Positions 1 through 7,947 of a stretch of 64,000 nucleotides of DNA are shown one piece after another (positions within the stretch are counted from its first letter, which is position 1; every line of letters begins with the position of its first letter). The notes below the pieces were generated by a model. It had not been told where the DNA came from, made no database searches, and worked only from the letters and a program-made list of their open reading frames with translations. Origin of the DNA: Acinetobacter sp. WCHA55 (GTDB lineage: Bacteria > Pseudomonadota > Gammaproteobacteria > Pseudomonadales > Moraxellaceae); assembly GCF_002165305.2 (NCBI RefSeq), contig NZ_CP032286.1:248001-312000 (forward strand). Reading direction: 5' to 3'. Position numbers and translations under genes: made by a program.

Positions 1-1
1 T

Positions 2-97
2 GATAAAGTAGCTTTTTGGGAAAGAAGTCGATTTTTTCATAAAATAGCAGAAGAAGGAGCTTTTTATATTTTAAATCAAACAAATAGTCCTTCTTAG
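2..97 (+). CDS. 3' end of an unknown island gene (partial)
   Basis: An open frame enters from the left edge and stops with TAG at 95-97, giving the last 31 residues of a protein. The visible tail contains FWERSRFFHKIAEEG and ends in NQTNSPS. I do not recognise a family. It is AT-rich and points towards the integrase gene, so it is probably the last cargo gene of the integrated element. With only 31 residues it could also be a chance open frame, although it has no internal stop and ends just before a convergent gene. Confidence 0.4.
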   Translation, partial: DKVAFWERSRFFHKIAEEGAFYILNQTNSPS

Positions 98-162
98 TAA
101 AATATTAAGAAATCGATGATTTTTATAGTCTTTATTTTGAAAAGTATTGGGAATAGTTTGAG

Positions 163-1329
163 TTATTTGCCCCTCAATCCATCAATAAAGTCCGACCACT
201 CTTGCATCATTTTAGTCCTATATTCAAGGTATTGGGCATGGTTATACGCTTGAGATACAGCGTTACCAACTGTATGTGCTAATTGAATTTCAATTGCGTC
301 ATGCATATAGCCTTGCTCATGTAAGGTAGTGGATGCAAGTCCACGAAAACCATGCCCCGTCATTTTACCTGTATAGCCCATAGTGCGAATGGCACTTAAT
401 AGGGCGTTGTTGCTTAGCGGTTTTGCAGTACTGTGATTATAGAAAACATATTGCTTGTTACCTGTGAGTGGCTGTAGAGCTTGAATGAGTTCAAGAGCTT
501 GTCTTGATAAAGGAACAATATGAGGTAAAGCCATTTTCATTTTATAGGCTGGAATTCTCCATAAATGATTCTCAAAATCAATCTCATTCCACTCCATATT
601 GATAAGTTCAGCAGTTCTTACAAAAGTTAAAGTCATTACTTGTAAGGCAGTTTTAACTAAAATATTACCGTGATAACGATCCATCCTTTCTAAGAAAGGA
701 GGAAACTCAGAAATATCTAAACGGGCCATATGCTTTACTTTACGAGGTTTGAGAGCTTCTTGAAGGTGAGGGGTTGGATCATTCTCAATTAGTCCTTTAC
801 GGATCGCATAACGAAAGATACGCCCAGCTAAAGGAATAGATCGTTTAGCCATCTCCTGAGCACCACGTGCTTCAATTTGCTTAGCACAAGCAAGGACATC
901 TTTCCCTTTAATCTGATCAATAGGTATATCGCCTAACGCAGGGAAAAGGTCTTTTTCAAAGACAGATAAGTCACGCAAGTAAGTCCCTTCTTTAATGACG
1001 GCCTTACGATCTTCCATCCATTGCATAGCAAGTGCTTTGAAAAGAATACTTTCATCAGTTTGTTGTTTCTTTTGTTTTTTCTCTTCATTCGGATTGATCC
1101 CATCTTTAAGCTTTAATCGTGCTTCATCTCTAGCACGGCGAGCCTGTGCAAGCGTAGTTTCAGGGTATGTACCAATACTGAAGATATTCTCTTTTCCATT
1201 CAAACGAAATTTCATTCGCCAATGCATTCCTCCAGAAGGAGTGACCTCTAGATACATGCCTTTTTCATCAGAGTATTTAGTTTTCTTTTCTAAAGGTTTT
1301 ATTTTTCTGACTTGAGCATCTGTAAGCAT
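163..1329 (-). CDS. P4-type tyrosine recombinase / integrase
   Basis: This site-specific integrase, 388 aa, is a normal length for the P4/DUF4102 family. It starts with the DUF4102 arm-binding domain (about residues 1-90, YSDEKGMYLEVTPSGG), followed by a SAM-like core-binding domain (about 100-195) and the catalytic domain. Catalytic residues are visible: Arg in TFVRTAELINMEW, HGFRG (H-x-x-R), the second His in QLAHTVGN, and the nucleophile Tyr in AYNHAQYLEYR. Its start codon lies about 180 bp from the 3' end of tRNA-Ser and it reads away from the tRNA. That is the usual layout when such an enzyme has inserted an element into the 3' end of a tRNA gene. The gene looks intact. The element must extend to the left, beyond the window. 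Confidence 0.93.
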   Translation of the reverse strand: MLTDAQVRKIKPLEKKTKYSDEKGMYLEVTPSGGMHWRMKFRLNGKENIFSIGTYPETTLAQARRARDEARLKLKDGINPNEEKKQKKQQTDESILFKALAMQWMEDRKAVIKEGTYLRDLSVFEKDLFPALGDIPIDQIKGKDVLACAKQIEARGAQEMAKRSIPLAGRIFRYAIRKGLIENDPTPHLQEALKPRKVKHMARLDISEFPPFLERMDRYHGNILVKTALQVMTLTFVRTAELINMEWNEIDFENHLWRIPAYKMKMALPHIVPLSRQALELIQALQPLTGNKQYVFYNHSTAKPLSNNALLSAIRTMGYTGKMTGHGFRGLASTTLHEQGYMHDAIEIQLAHTVGNAVSQAYNHAQYLEYRTKMMQEWSDFIDGLRGK

Positions 1330-1347
1330 GGCAATAATTCCGCAGAA

Positions 1348-1400
1348 TTGGGGGTATAATTTTAGGGGTAAAATATTATACCCCCAGTTATACCCCCAAT
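1348..1400. repeat. Three TTATACCCCC repeats upstream of the integrase
   Basis: GGGGGTATAAT at 1350-1360 and ATTATACCCCC at 1375-1385 form a perfect 11-bp inverted repeat. A third copy, TTATACCCCCAA, follows at 1388-1399 in the same direction as the second. The array sits 20-70 bp upstream of the integrase start, between it and the tRNA-Ser. It is probably a binding site for the integrase arm domain, an excisionase, or a regulator of int. This role is inferred from position and symmetry. Confidence 0.6.
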
Positions 1401-1442
1401 TGTATCAAGCTTGCAATAGATCAAGTAGATTGTATGAGACGT

Positions 1443-1484
1443 AAAAAAAGCCTAAACCATTTAGATTTAAGCTTTTTTAGGCCT
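1443..1484 (-). terminator. Rho-independent terminator after tRNA-Ser
   Basis: Read on the minus strand, GCCTAAA (complement of 1476-1482) pairs with TTTAGGC (complement of 1450-1456), followed by seven T (1443-1449). It lies 26 bases beyond the tRNA-Ser 3' end and would end that transcript before the integrase gene. Confidence 0.75.
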
Positions 1485-1509
1485 TATGAGATTCCATAAG
1501 AATTGAATT

Positions 1510-1600
1510 TGGCGGTGAAAGAGGGATTCGAACCCTCGAAACGCTATAAACGTTTACACACTTTCCAGGCGTGCTCCTTCAGCCACTCGGACACTTCACC
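1510..1600 (-). tRNA. tRNA-Ser (anticodon GGA)
   Basis: A 91-nt type II tRNA with a long variable arm. The 5' end GGTGAAG pairs with CTTTCACC at the 3' end, and the CCA is encoded (TGG at 1510-1512 on the plus strand). The anticodon loop CTGGAAA carries GGA, reading UCC and UCU serine codons. The 3' end faces the integrase and is the likely attachment site of the island. The gene is complete, as expected when an integrating element rebuilds the tRNA 3' end. Confidence 0.95.
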
Positions 1601-1610
1601 ATGGCGGAGG

Positions 1611-1639
1611 ATAATATCGAAAAACATAGCTATCGACAA
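1611..1639 (-). promoter_or_regulatory. Sigma-70 promoter for tRNA-Ser
   Basis: On the minus strand TTGTCG (complement of 1634-1639) and TATTAT (complement of 1611-1616) are 17 bases apart. The -10 box ends about 10 bases before the tRNA 5' end. Confidence 0.6.
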
Positions 1640-1721
1640 GGTGAAACAATTGAATTCGAGCAAAAGTTTTAGCTCAATGATATGATTCGCAAAAATAGTG
1701 TCGATAATTGAAGACAAGCTT

Positions 1722-3599
1722 ATGCAAAGTACTGCAAAAAAAGCCGCCTTGCCTGCGATGACTTTGGCAGCATTAGGGGTCGTGTTTGGGGATATTGGAA
1801 CCAGTCCACTCTATGCATTGAAAGAATCCTTCCACGCTGCACATGGCTTGGGCATTACACCTGCAAATGTATTGGGTATTTTGTCCATTATCTTCTGGAC
1901 CATGACCATGGTCATTACCATTAAATATTCTGCAATTGTCATGCGTGCAGATAACAATGGTGAAGGTGGGATCATGGCTTTGCTTGCATTGAACTTGCGC
2001 AATACCAATTTTAGCCATCGGAAAAAATTACTGTTAATTTCGATTGGCTTTATTGGGGCGTCACTATTTTTTGGGGATGGGATTATCACCCCAGCCATTT
2101 CAGTCTTATCTGCCGTAGAAGGCTTATCCATCGCAACCGATGCACTTGACCCTTATATTGTGCCAATTGCGATTAGCATCGTCACTGCTGTATTTGTCAT
2201 GCAAAAGTATGGGACGGCCTTTGTCGGTAAGTTCTTTGGTCCACTGACCTTGTTGTGGTTCTTCTCTCTCGGTCTTCTTGGAATTTCGAGCATTATTCAA
2301 ACGCCTTTGGTTTTGGGTATGCTGAGCCCACATTGGGCATTTCAGTTTATCGTGACCAACCCTTTAATGGCCTTTTTCATTATGGGTGCAGTGGTGTTGA
2401 CAGTCACAGGTGGCGAAGCTCTTTACGCAGATATGGGCCACTTTGGCCCTGTGCCTATTCGTTTGGCTTGGTTTATTGTGGTTTTGCCGTGTTTACTGCT
2501 CAATTATGCAGGACAAGGTGCATTGCTCTTGCGTGATCCGACTGCGATTGAAAACCCATTTTACCTGTTGGTGCCAGAGTGGGGCTTGTACCCAATGATC
2601 TTCTTGGCCACTATGGCTGCCGTTATTGCTTCACAGGCTGTAATTTCAGGGGTCTTCTCTTTAGCACGTCAGGCCATTCAATTGGGTTATTTACCACGTT
2701 TAAATGTGAAGCATACTTCAGATTCGGAACAGGGGCAGATTTATGTACCTTTACTGAACTGGATATTGTTGGCATCGATTATTGTCTTAATTTTAATCTT
2801 CCAAACCAGCTCACAGCTTTCACATGCCTATGGTCTGGCGGTCACCATGACCATGCTATGTGACACCTTATTGATTGCAGTATTTATTCGTTATACATGG
2901 AAATGGAGCATGCCAAAATTGGTGATGTTGATTATTCCATTCCTTGTTTTAGATTTGGTCTTGGTGAGTGCAACCTCACTTAAAGTATTATCGGGCGGTT
3001 GGGTTCCATTGCTGATTGGCGGTATTGCATTCATGTTATTAATGACATGGAAACAAGGTCGCGAGTTAACTTTTGCCAAGCTTCAGCAAGATACGCTGCC
3101 ACTCGATTTATTTGTACAAAGTATTGGTGAACAAGCCAATTGGGTTGAAGGCGAAGCCGTCTTTTTAACAGGGACACCAACTGTTGTGCCACATGCCATG
3201 TTGCACAACATGAAGCACAATAAAGTACTGCATCAAAAGAACATTATTCTCACCGTTAAAATCCAAGATGTCCCTTATGTGGAAGAGTCCAATCGCTTCC
3301 ATGTCGAAACCATGAATCAGCATTTTTATCGTCTTGAATTGTACTATGGCTTTAAAGATGAAATGAATATTCCACAAGCGCTTGAAGCGGTGTATCAAGC
3401 GATTGAGCTGGAATATAACTTAATGCAGATCAGCTTCTTTGTATCGCGTGAACGGATTATCAGTACTGTGGGGGATGGTATGGCGCCGTGGCGTGAAAAG
3501 CTCTTTATTTCGATGCAAAGGAATACCAGTCCTGTGAGTGACTTCTATCAGATTCCACCTAACCGTGTGGTTGAGCTCGGTAGTCAGATCGAGATTTAA
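1722..3599 (+). CDS. kup: Kup low-affinity potassium transporter
   Basis: An inner-membrane K+ uptake protein of the Kup/HAK/KUP family, probably a K+/H+ symporter. The N-terminus holds the family signature [17 protein letters not shown], followed by about twelve membrane segments up to about residue 430 and a cytosolic C-terminal domain of about 190 residues. [19 protein letters not shown] and [14 protein letters not shown] are typical family blocks. I chose the ATG at 1722 ([13 protein letters not shown], 625 aa), the usual family N-terminus. A GTG at 1698 would add eight residues. It is transcribed alone, between tRNA-Ser and a strong terminator. It lies immediately outside the island, so it belongs to the conserved chromosome. 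Confidence 0.96.
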   Translation: MQSTAKKAALPAMTLAALGVVFGDIGTSPLYALKESFHAAHGLGITPANVLGILSIIFWTMTMVITIKYSAIVMRADNNGEGGIMALLALNLRNTNFSHRKKLLLISIGFIGASLFFGDGIITPAISVLSAVEGLSIATDALDPYIVPIAISIVTAVFVMQKYGTAFVGKFFGPLTLLWFFSLGLLGISSIIQTPLVLGMLSPHWAFQFIVTNPLMAFFIMGAVVLTVTGGEALYADMGHFGPVPIRLAWFIVVLPCLLLNYAGQGALLLRDPTAIENPFYLLVPEWGLYPMIFLATMAAVIASQAVISGVFSLARQAIQLGYLPRLNVKHTSDSEQGQIYVPLLNWILLASIIVLILIFQTSSQLSHAYGLAVTMTMLCDTLLIAVFIRYTWKWSMPKLVMLIIPFLVLDLVLVSATSLKVLSGGWVPLLIGGIAFMLLMTWKQGRELTFAKLQQDTLPLDLFVQSIGEQANWVEGEAVFLTGTPTVVPHAMLHNMKHNKVLHQKNIILTVKIQDVPYVEESNRFHVETMNQHFYRLELYYGFKDEMNIPQALEAVYQAIELEYNLMQISFFVSRERIISTVGDGMAPWREKLFISMQRNTSPVSDFYQIPPNRVVELGSQIEI

Positions 3600-3604
3600 A
3601 ACCT

Positions 3605-3638
3605 CCAAAAAAAACCAGCGCATATGCTGGTTTTTTTT
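3605..3638 (+). terminator. Rho-independent terminator after kup
   Basis: CCAGC-GCATAT-GCTGG is flanked by A8 and T8, so it can work in both directions. It lies between kup and the convergent gene ending at 3661. Confidence 0.85.
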
Positions 3639-3660
3639 GGAGGATAAATCAGCTGAAGTC

Positions 3661-4272
3661 TTAGTTCATTGGATCATTAATAGGTGCTTCAGGCATCGCT
3701 TGGACAGGCTGTTCTGCTGAAGTGTCAGGAAGTGCCTGTGCAGGGGCATTTGGTGATGGAAGTGAATCAGGCTCAACCGCATTGACGGGTGCTTCTGCTG
3801 ATGAATCTAACGCAGGTGCAGCAGCTGGGGCAGTATTCATATCTGCATTGGCCGTGGGTACGACAGCATCATTCAAGGCCGCTTCAGCTTGTTGTGCTGA
3901 GAGTTCTGCATTCGGTGCCAGCGGATGTTGCTCCGTTGGAGTTGTTGCTGCGACGTCTTGTTGTGCAGTGGCATCAGGTGCGGCTTGTTGAACAGGGGCT
4001 TCACTCTGTGGTGCTGTTGGCATCACTGCTTGGTCATTGGATACACCTTGGCCCGCTGGGCTGATAGCTGCTGCATTTGGATCAAGCAATTTAATTTGCC
4101 CTGAGCTTACGAGTTCTTGAATAGAACCCGGTTGACCATTCACAGTAGTAGTGACTTTGGCTTGAGAGAGACTTTCTAAGGTATCACCCGGTTGGATAGG
4201 GGGCTCGGCGAAGGCTGAAGCACTTATCACTGTGCCGATTAAACCAAGAGAAGCTAAAATCTTAGAATGCAT
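3661..4272 (-). CDS. Secreted Ala/Pro-rich low-complexity protein
   Basis: A 203-aa protein with no recognised family. I chose the ATG at 4272, preceded by an ACGGAG ribosome site, because it gives a clean signal peptide (MHSKILASLGLIGTVISASAFA) cut before EPPIQPGD. The frame is open 50 codons further upstream, but that stretch looks non-coding. Residues about 25-75 are ordinary sequence (ATVNGQPG-like, QELVSSGQIKLLDP). The rest is dominated by Ala, Pro, Gln, Glu and Asn with repeated AP, AA and SAE blocks and no cysteines, which suggests a disordered periplasmic or surface-exposed tail. It diverges from the nuclease gene. Function is unknown. Confidence 0.75.
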   Translation of the reverse strand: MHSKILASLGLIGTVISASAFAEPPIQPGDTLESLSQAKVTTTVNGQPGSIQELVSSGQIKLLDPNAAAISPAGQGVSNDQAVMPTAPQSEAPVQQAAPDATAQQDVAATTPTEQHPLAPNAELSAQQAEAALNDAVVPTANADMNTAPAAAPALDSSAEAPVNAVEPDSLPSPNAPAQALPDTSAEQPVQAMPEAPINDPMN

Positions 4273-4465
4273 AAGAACTCCGTAAATTACATGTATTATT
4301 TCATTCGATTCATTTTTACCTTGGCATATTTTTTGAAGCGACAGCAATGAAAGATACGCAATCGCATCACGTTGCCGTAGAAAAACTCTACAAAAAAGAC
4401 ATTTTGTTACATGCAAAATCATCTAAATATAGAGTTTTGTTTAATTGTTATGCGAATAGAACTCG

Positions 4466-4487
4466 AGCGATATACTTCGTATACGCT
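4466..4487 (+). other. Hairpin in the nuclease 5' region
   Basis: AGCG-A-TATAC, TTC, GTATACGCT forms a nine-pair stem with one bulged A, 25-45 bases before the nuclease start candidates. It has no T-run, so it is not a terminator. It could be an mRNA hairpin or a protein site. Confidence 0.4.
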
Positions 4488-4529
4488 GATTGTTAAGCTC
4501 GTGAAAAACCGATGTTTATTGTAGTTGTG

Positions 4530-5618
4530 ATGGCGAAGAAGAAAAGTAGTTCAGGTAAGTCAGTCTTTAACATGTTTAATCAAAATGGCCTGAAAGTGAT
4601 TTTAGGATTGGTGGCAACGGGAAGTTTTGCGATTGCCTTTGGTCAAGAAAAAATTCAGCAATACGTGTCTTTAAGCCCAAGCTCAAATTCATCCTGTTTA
4701 GAACAATTTTATCGGGAAATTCCGCCTTATTTACTCAAAGAAAGTTTAAGTAAACACAGCTATGCACTGTGCTTTAACGGTTTTAATGTGATGTATTCGG
4801 GCGTGTCCAAAACCCCCCTCTGGGTTGCAGAGGCTCTGACACCGCAGCGCCTGAGTCAAAAAATTCCACGTGAAGATAGTTTTCACGAAGAAAATAATGT
4901 TGCAACCGAACATCGAGCGACATTGTCGGACTACCGTGGTTCAGGCTATGACCGTGGACATATGGCACCGAATGCTGATATGCCCAACAAAGCCGCACAA
5001 TTCGACAGTTTTTCTTTGGCCAACATGGTGCCACAAGCCCCTAAAAATAATCAGCAAGTGTGGCGTGAATTGGAAGAAGCTACACGGGCGCTTGTGACCA
5101 AGCAAAAGCTGGATGTTTTTGTGGTAACTGGGCCTGTATTTCAGGGCAAAAAGCTCAAAACCATTGGTCAGGGAGTGATTGTTCCGAGTGCGGTTTACAA
5201 AGCGGTCTATATGCCAAAAACGGGTGCAATCGGCGCTTATTACGCACCGAATGATAATTCACAGCAGGTAAGAATTGTCAGTGTCTGCTATTTGGAAGAG
5301 CAGTTGGGTGTGAATTTATTTCCTCAACTGACAGAAGAGCAAAAACGTAATACCTATAAACTACCGTTGACAGCAACGGCGGTAAAAGCCAACAGTGCAA
5401 TTCAATACTCACATTGGGATGCGGAAAGTCAGTGTGCAGAAGAGGTTTCATCCGATCAGCTCAAAGCCTTACAAAAAAACTTTAAATCGGGCTCTACTCA
5501 GTCGAGTAGTGGTAGCACCGTAACAAAGGGCACGGGTATTGATGCGGTGGATCAAGATGCGATTGTGAAACAATTAGTTGACGCCTTATTGCAATATATT
5601 TTGCAGCTGTTACGTTAA
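4530..5618 (+). CDS. DNA/RNA non-specific endonuclease (NucA/EndA-like)
   Basis: A sugar-non-specific beta-beta-alpha-Me nuclease. The catalytic block GYDRGHMAPNADM contains the DRGH motif with the general-base His. SLANMVPQAPKNNQQVW supplies the metal-binding Asn and following helix. A hydrophobic segment near the N-terminus (VILGLVATGSFAIAFG) looks like a signal or anchor, so the enzyme probably acts outside the cytoplasm on extracellular or incoming nucleic acid. About 60 residues follow the nuclease domain: a Ser/Thr/Gly-rich linker (GSTQSSSGSTVTKGTG), then an amphipathic helix ending QLVDALLQYILQLLR. Start is uncertain: ATG 4512, 4530 or 4572, none with a good ribosome site. I chose 4530 (362 aa). 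It stands alone between divergent and downstream genes. Confidence 0.88.
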   Translation: MAKKKSSSGKSVFNMFNQNGLKVILGLVATGSFAIAFGQEKIQQYVSLSPSSNSSCLEQFYREIPPYLLKESLSKHSYALCFNGFNVMYSGVSKTPLWVAEALTPQRLSQKIPREDSFHEENNVATEHRATLSDYRGSGYDRGHMAPNADMPNKAAQFDSFSLANMVPQAPKNNQQVWRELEEATRALVTKQKLDVFVVTGPVFQGKKLKTIGQGVIVPSAVYKAVYMPKTGAIGAYYAPNDNSQQVRIVSVCYLEEQLGVNLFPQLTEEQKRNTYKLPLTATAVKANSAIQYSHWDAESQCAEEVSSDQLKALQKNFKSGSTQSSSGSTVTKGTGIDAVDQDAIVKQLVDALLQYILQLLR

Positions 5619-5693
5619 AGTTTAGGCAGTTGGATGTGTAGGCATTCAACTGCATTACCCAATGCCTGAAAAATAAACAAGAGTAAAAATAAA

Positions 5694-5939
5694 ATGTTTA
5701 AACCTTTTGTACATGGCAATGAGTCCCATGCCATTCATGACTTGACCCTTGAAAATGACACGGACTGTGTCAGTATTTATGGCAATTTACAACTCACCAA
5801 AGACCAAGCTGGTTTAGTTGCGGCCAAAGCATTGCAGGCATATCTGAATGCTATTGTGCAACAGCTTGAAAGTGAAGCTCAGCTCCCTGAGAAAATTGAA
5901 CATCCGCAATCGGGTGAAATTGACAATCCGTTTTTATAA
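5694..5939 (+). CDS. Small conserved-looking hypothetical protein
   Basis: An 81-aa cytosolic protein with no signal peptide or membrane segment. The sequence is acidic and ordered-looking: DLTLENDTDCVSIYGNLQLTKDQAGL, then a helix AAKALQAYLNAIVQQLESEAQ and a polar tail ending DNPFL. It is 75 bp downstream of the nuclease gene on the same strand and is followed by a strong terminator, so the two may share a transcript. I do not recognise a family. Codon use matches its neighbours. Confidence 0.7.
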   Translation: MFKPFVHGNESHAIHDLTLENDTDCVSIYGNLQLTKDQAGLVAAKALQAYLNAIVQQLESEAQLPEKIEHPQSGEIDNPFL

Positions 5940-5949
5940 CATAAGCCTA

Positions 5950-5965
5950 TGTTCCACATGGAACA
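5950..5965. promoter_or_regulatory. parS-like 16-bp palindrome
   Basis: TGTTCCACATGGAACA has perfect six-base arms and differs by one central base from the widespread ParB-binding site TGTTCCACGTGGAACA. It lies in the non-coding gap after 5939. It may instead be just an RNA hairpin upstream of the terminator. Confidence 0.35.
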
Positions 5966-5970
5966 ATAAG

Positions 5971-6000
5971 AAAAGCCCACAATGTGTGGGCTTTTCTTTT
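5971..6000. terminator. Bidirectional terminator between hypothetical gene and aqpZ
   Basis: AAAAGCCCACA, ATG, TGTGGGCTTTT is a perfect 11-bp stem with A and T tracts on each side. It serves the convergent pair ending at 5939 and 6018. Confidence 0.85.
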
Positions 6001-6017
6001 AATGAATGGAGGATTCA

Positions 6018-6704
6018 TTAATCCTCTTTTTCTAAAACTTTATAAATAATAGCACCAATAATGGCACCGACAATCGGAGCAACCCAGAACAACCAGAGTT
6101 GGCTTAATGCGGCTGTTTCAGCAAATATTGCAACACCTGTACTTCGTGCAGGGTTAACCGAGGTATTGGTCACAGGAATACTGATCAGGTGAATCAAAGT
6201 TAGGGCTAAACCAATCGCAATTGGCGCGAAACCAGCAGGCGCACGTTTATCTGTGGCACCCATAATCACGATCAAGAACATCGCGGTCAGTACAATTTCA
6301 ATCATTAAAGCGGAGATTAAAGAGTATTTTCCTGGTGAGAGTTCGGCATAACCATTGGTCGCAAAGCTTCCTGTGCCGGCAAAATCAGCTTGTCCTTGGA
6401 CAATCAGGTATAACACCCAAGCGGCTAAAATTGCCCCGACCACTTGGGAGACCACATAGGGGATCAGATCTTTGGTATCAAAGCGACCACCAACCCATAA
6501 GCCGACACTGACAGCAGGGTTAAAGTGCCCGCCAGAAATATGTCCAAGTGCAAAGGCACCTGTTAAAACGGTTAAACCAAAGGCAAGCGCAACGCCAAGA
6601 AAGCCGATGCCCAACTCAGGAAAAGCTGCTGCAAAAATGGCACTGCCACAGCCTCCGAAGACCAACCAAAACGTTCCGATGAATTCAGCAAGATATTTAT
6701 TCAT
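6018..6704 (-). CDS. aqpZ: Aquaporin Z
   Basis: An inner-membrane water channel of the MIP family, 228 aa, the usual length for AqpZ. Both pore motifs are intact: [11 protein letters not shown] in the first half and NPARSTG in the second, within two internally repeated bundles of three membrane helices. The N-terminus [26 protein letters not shown] is typical of AqpZ rather than GlpF. There is no glycerol-catabolic gene nearby. It is a single gene, divergent from nothing and preceded by about 130 bp to the AraC gene on the same strand. Confidence 0.95.
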   Translation of the reverse strand: MNKYLAEFIGTFWLVFGGCGSAIFAAAFPELGIGFLGVALAFGLTVLTGAFALGHISGGHFNPAVSVGLWVGGRFDTKDLIPYVVSQVVGAILAAWVLYLIVQGQADFAGTGSFATNGYAELSPGKYSLISALMIEIVLTAMFLIVIMGATDKRAPAGFAPIAIGLALTLIHLISIPVTNTSVNPARSTGVAIFAETAALSQLWLFWVAPIVGAIIGAIIYKVLEKED

Positions 6705-6835
6705 AATGCGCCTTTTGTAGTTATTGATGTTTTATTCGCGTAGAACTTTATATTTAACGAGAAAGTGCTCGTTTTTCAATCAATTTAACAAAAAAAGTAT
6801 GACATCCTGTTGATGTGGATCAAACAGATCAGATT

Positions 6836-7837
6836 TTAGTGAAAATGCTGGATACGCCACTGCTGAGGTGTGACTTGGGTCCATTGTTTAAAGGCCCGTT
6901 GAAAAGCACTTTGTTCAGAGTAACTTAGCAACAGTGAAATTTCCTGTAAGCTGAGGTGTGGATCTTTTAAGTATTGCTCCGCCAAAATACGTCGAACTTC
7001 TTGCATCCGCTGTTGGTAAGTCGTCCCTTGTTGTTGTAAGTAACGTTGCAACTGTCGGACTGAAAAATTCAGTTGCCGAGCAATATGTTCAATTTGATAC
7101 TGGTTTTTTTGTAACCCAGTTAAAATCGCATGCTGTAAGCGCTGGTCGATGTGGGTGGAGTTGGGAAGTTTTTCCAGTATGGCTTCAGCTTGCTGTAAAA
7201 GCAGCTTTTGCAGGGTTTGATCACCTTGCTGAAAGGGCATGGATAATTCGCTGAGGGGAATCATCATCATCGGCCGGCTCTGAGAGAAGCGAACTTTACA
7301 ATTAAAGTACTGCTCATACAGTGCCGTATTTTTCGGTGCAGGGTGAGTAAAATGAACCTCGCTGAGCTGGATGTCATCATGGGCGACAAAGTGCTTCATA
7401 AACTGAATGATCAGCGCCATCGCCACTTCATTGCTGAGTTGTGTGGTGAGTTCAATTGGCATCTCGACCCAACCAAAGCATAGATTTTCACCTTCAACTG
7501 CAACATATAGTGAACTGCCATCATAAATGAGACGGTGAAAGTCATGATAACGGGTGAGCGCTTCGCCTAAATTTTCGCAGGACAGTGCAATATAGCCCAA
7601 AATGCCTAAATGCTTGGGCTGTACATATTTTGCAATCTCGAGTCCGAGCGCAGGGATGTGCAGATGGCTGTCAAGATCACCCAATAACTCTAGCCACAGG
7701 GCATAATCAAAACGTTCTAAGTTTTGTGCTTTTTCAAGCTGTTCAGAAATTGGATAACCTACGGCTTGGCAATAGGCATAGAGTAAATGTCCCAGTCCAC
7801 CGTAGACAGAACCTGTGTAATCTTTGAAATGTTGCAT
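6836..7837 (-). CDS. AraC-family transcriptional regulator (arabinose-binding-domain type)
   Basis: A 333-aa cytosolic regulator. Residues about 20-200 match the Arabinose_bd-like N-terminal ligand domain found in OruR/ArgR-type AraC proteins (LGLEIAKYVQPKHLGILGYIALSCENLGEAL). Residues about 235-330 form the double helix-turn-helix: IEHIARQLNFSVRQLQRYLQQQG, then SLQEISLLLSYSEQSAFQRAFKQW and PQQWR. Its ligand is unknown. The gene diverges from the fatty-acid-hydroxylase-like gene at 7948 with 110 bp between them, so that gene is the first candidate target. Confidence 0.9.
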   Translation of the reverse strand: MQHFKDYTGSVYGGLGHLLYAYCQAVGYPISEQLEKAQNLERFDYALWLELLGDLDSHLHIPALGLEIAKYVQPKHLGILGYIALSCENLGEALTRYHDFHRLIYDGSSLYVAVEGENLCFGWVEMPIELTTQLSNEVAMALIIQFMKHFVAHDDIQLSEVHFTHPAPKNTALYEQYFNCKVRFSQSRPMMMIPLSELSMPFQQGDQTLQKLLLQQAEAILEKLPNSTHIDQRLQHAILTGLQKNQYQIEHIARQLNFSVRQLQRYLQQQGTTYQQRMQEVRRILAEQYLKDPHLSLQEISLLLSYSEQSAFQRAFKQWTQVTPQQWRIQHFH

Positions 7838-7947
7838 TTATTGGCTCTATTGTTCTTGTCGTAATTTGTCAATGAATTTGAATGCTAGGGTCAATATTTA
7901 GCATAGTTTCCACATTATATTCAATCTGAATATAGGAGGAATTTGCC

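Noticed and set aside
1503..1685. Small plus-strand open frame over tRNA-Ser
   Set aside because: It is the complement of the tRNA and its promoter, with no ribosome site or family likeness.
3722..3991. Plus-strand Ala/Gly/Ser-rich frame opposite the secreted protein
   Set aside because: It is the mirror of an Ala/Pro-rich low-complexity gene, has no ribosome site, and does not fit the direction of the terminator.
4273..4422. N-terminal extension of the Ala/Pro-rich secreted protein
   Set aside because: The extra 50 codons hide the signal peptide, and the internal ATG at 4272 has a good ribosome site.
4474..4500. XerC/XerD (pdif-like) site: ACTTCGTATA followed by TGTTAA
   Set aside because: The XerC-like arm matches Acinetobacter pdif sites, but the TGTTAA is three bases too close for a 6-bp spacer and the second arm does not match otherwise. 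The same bases are better explained as a hairpin.
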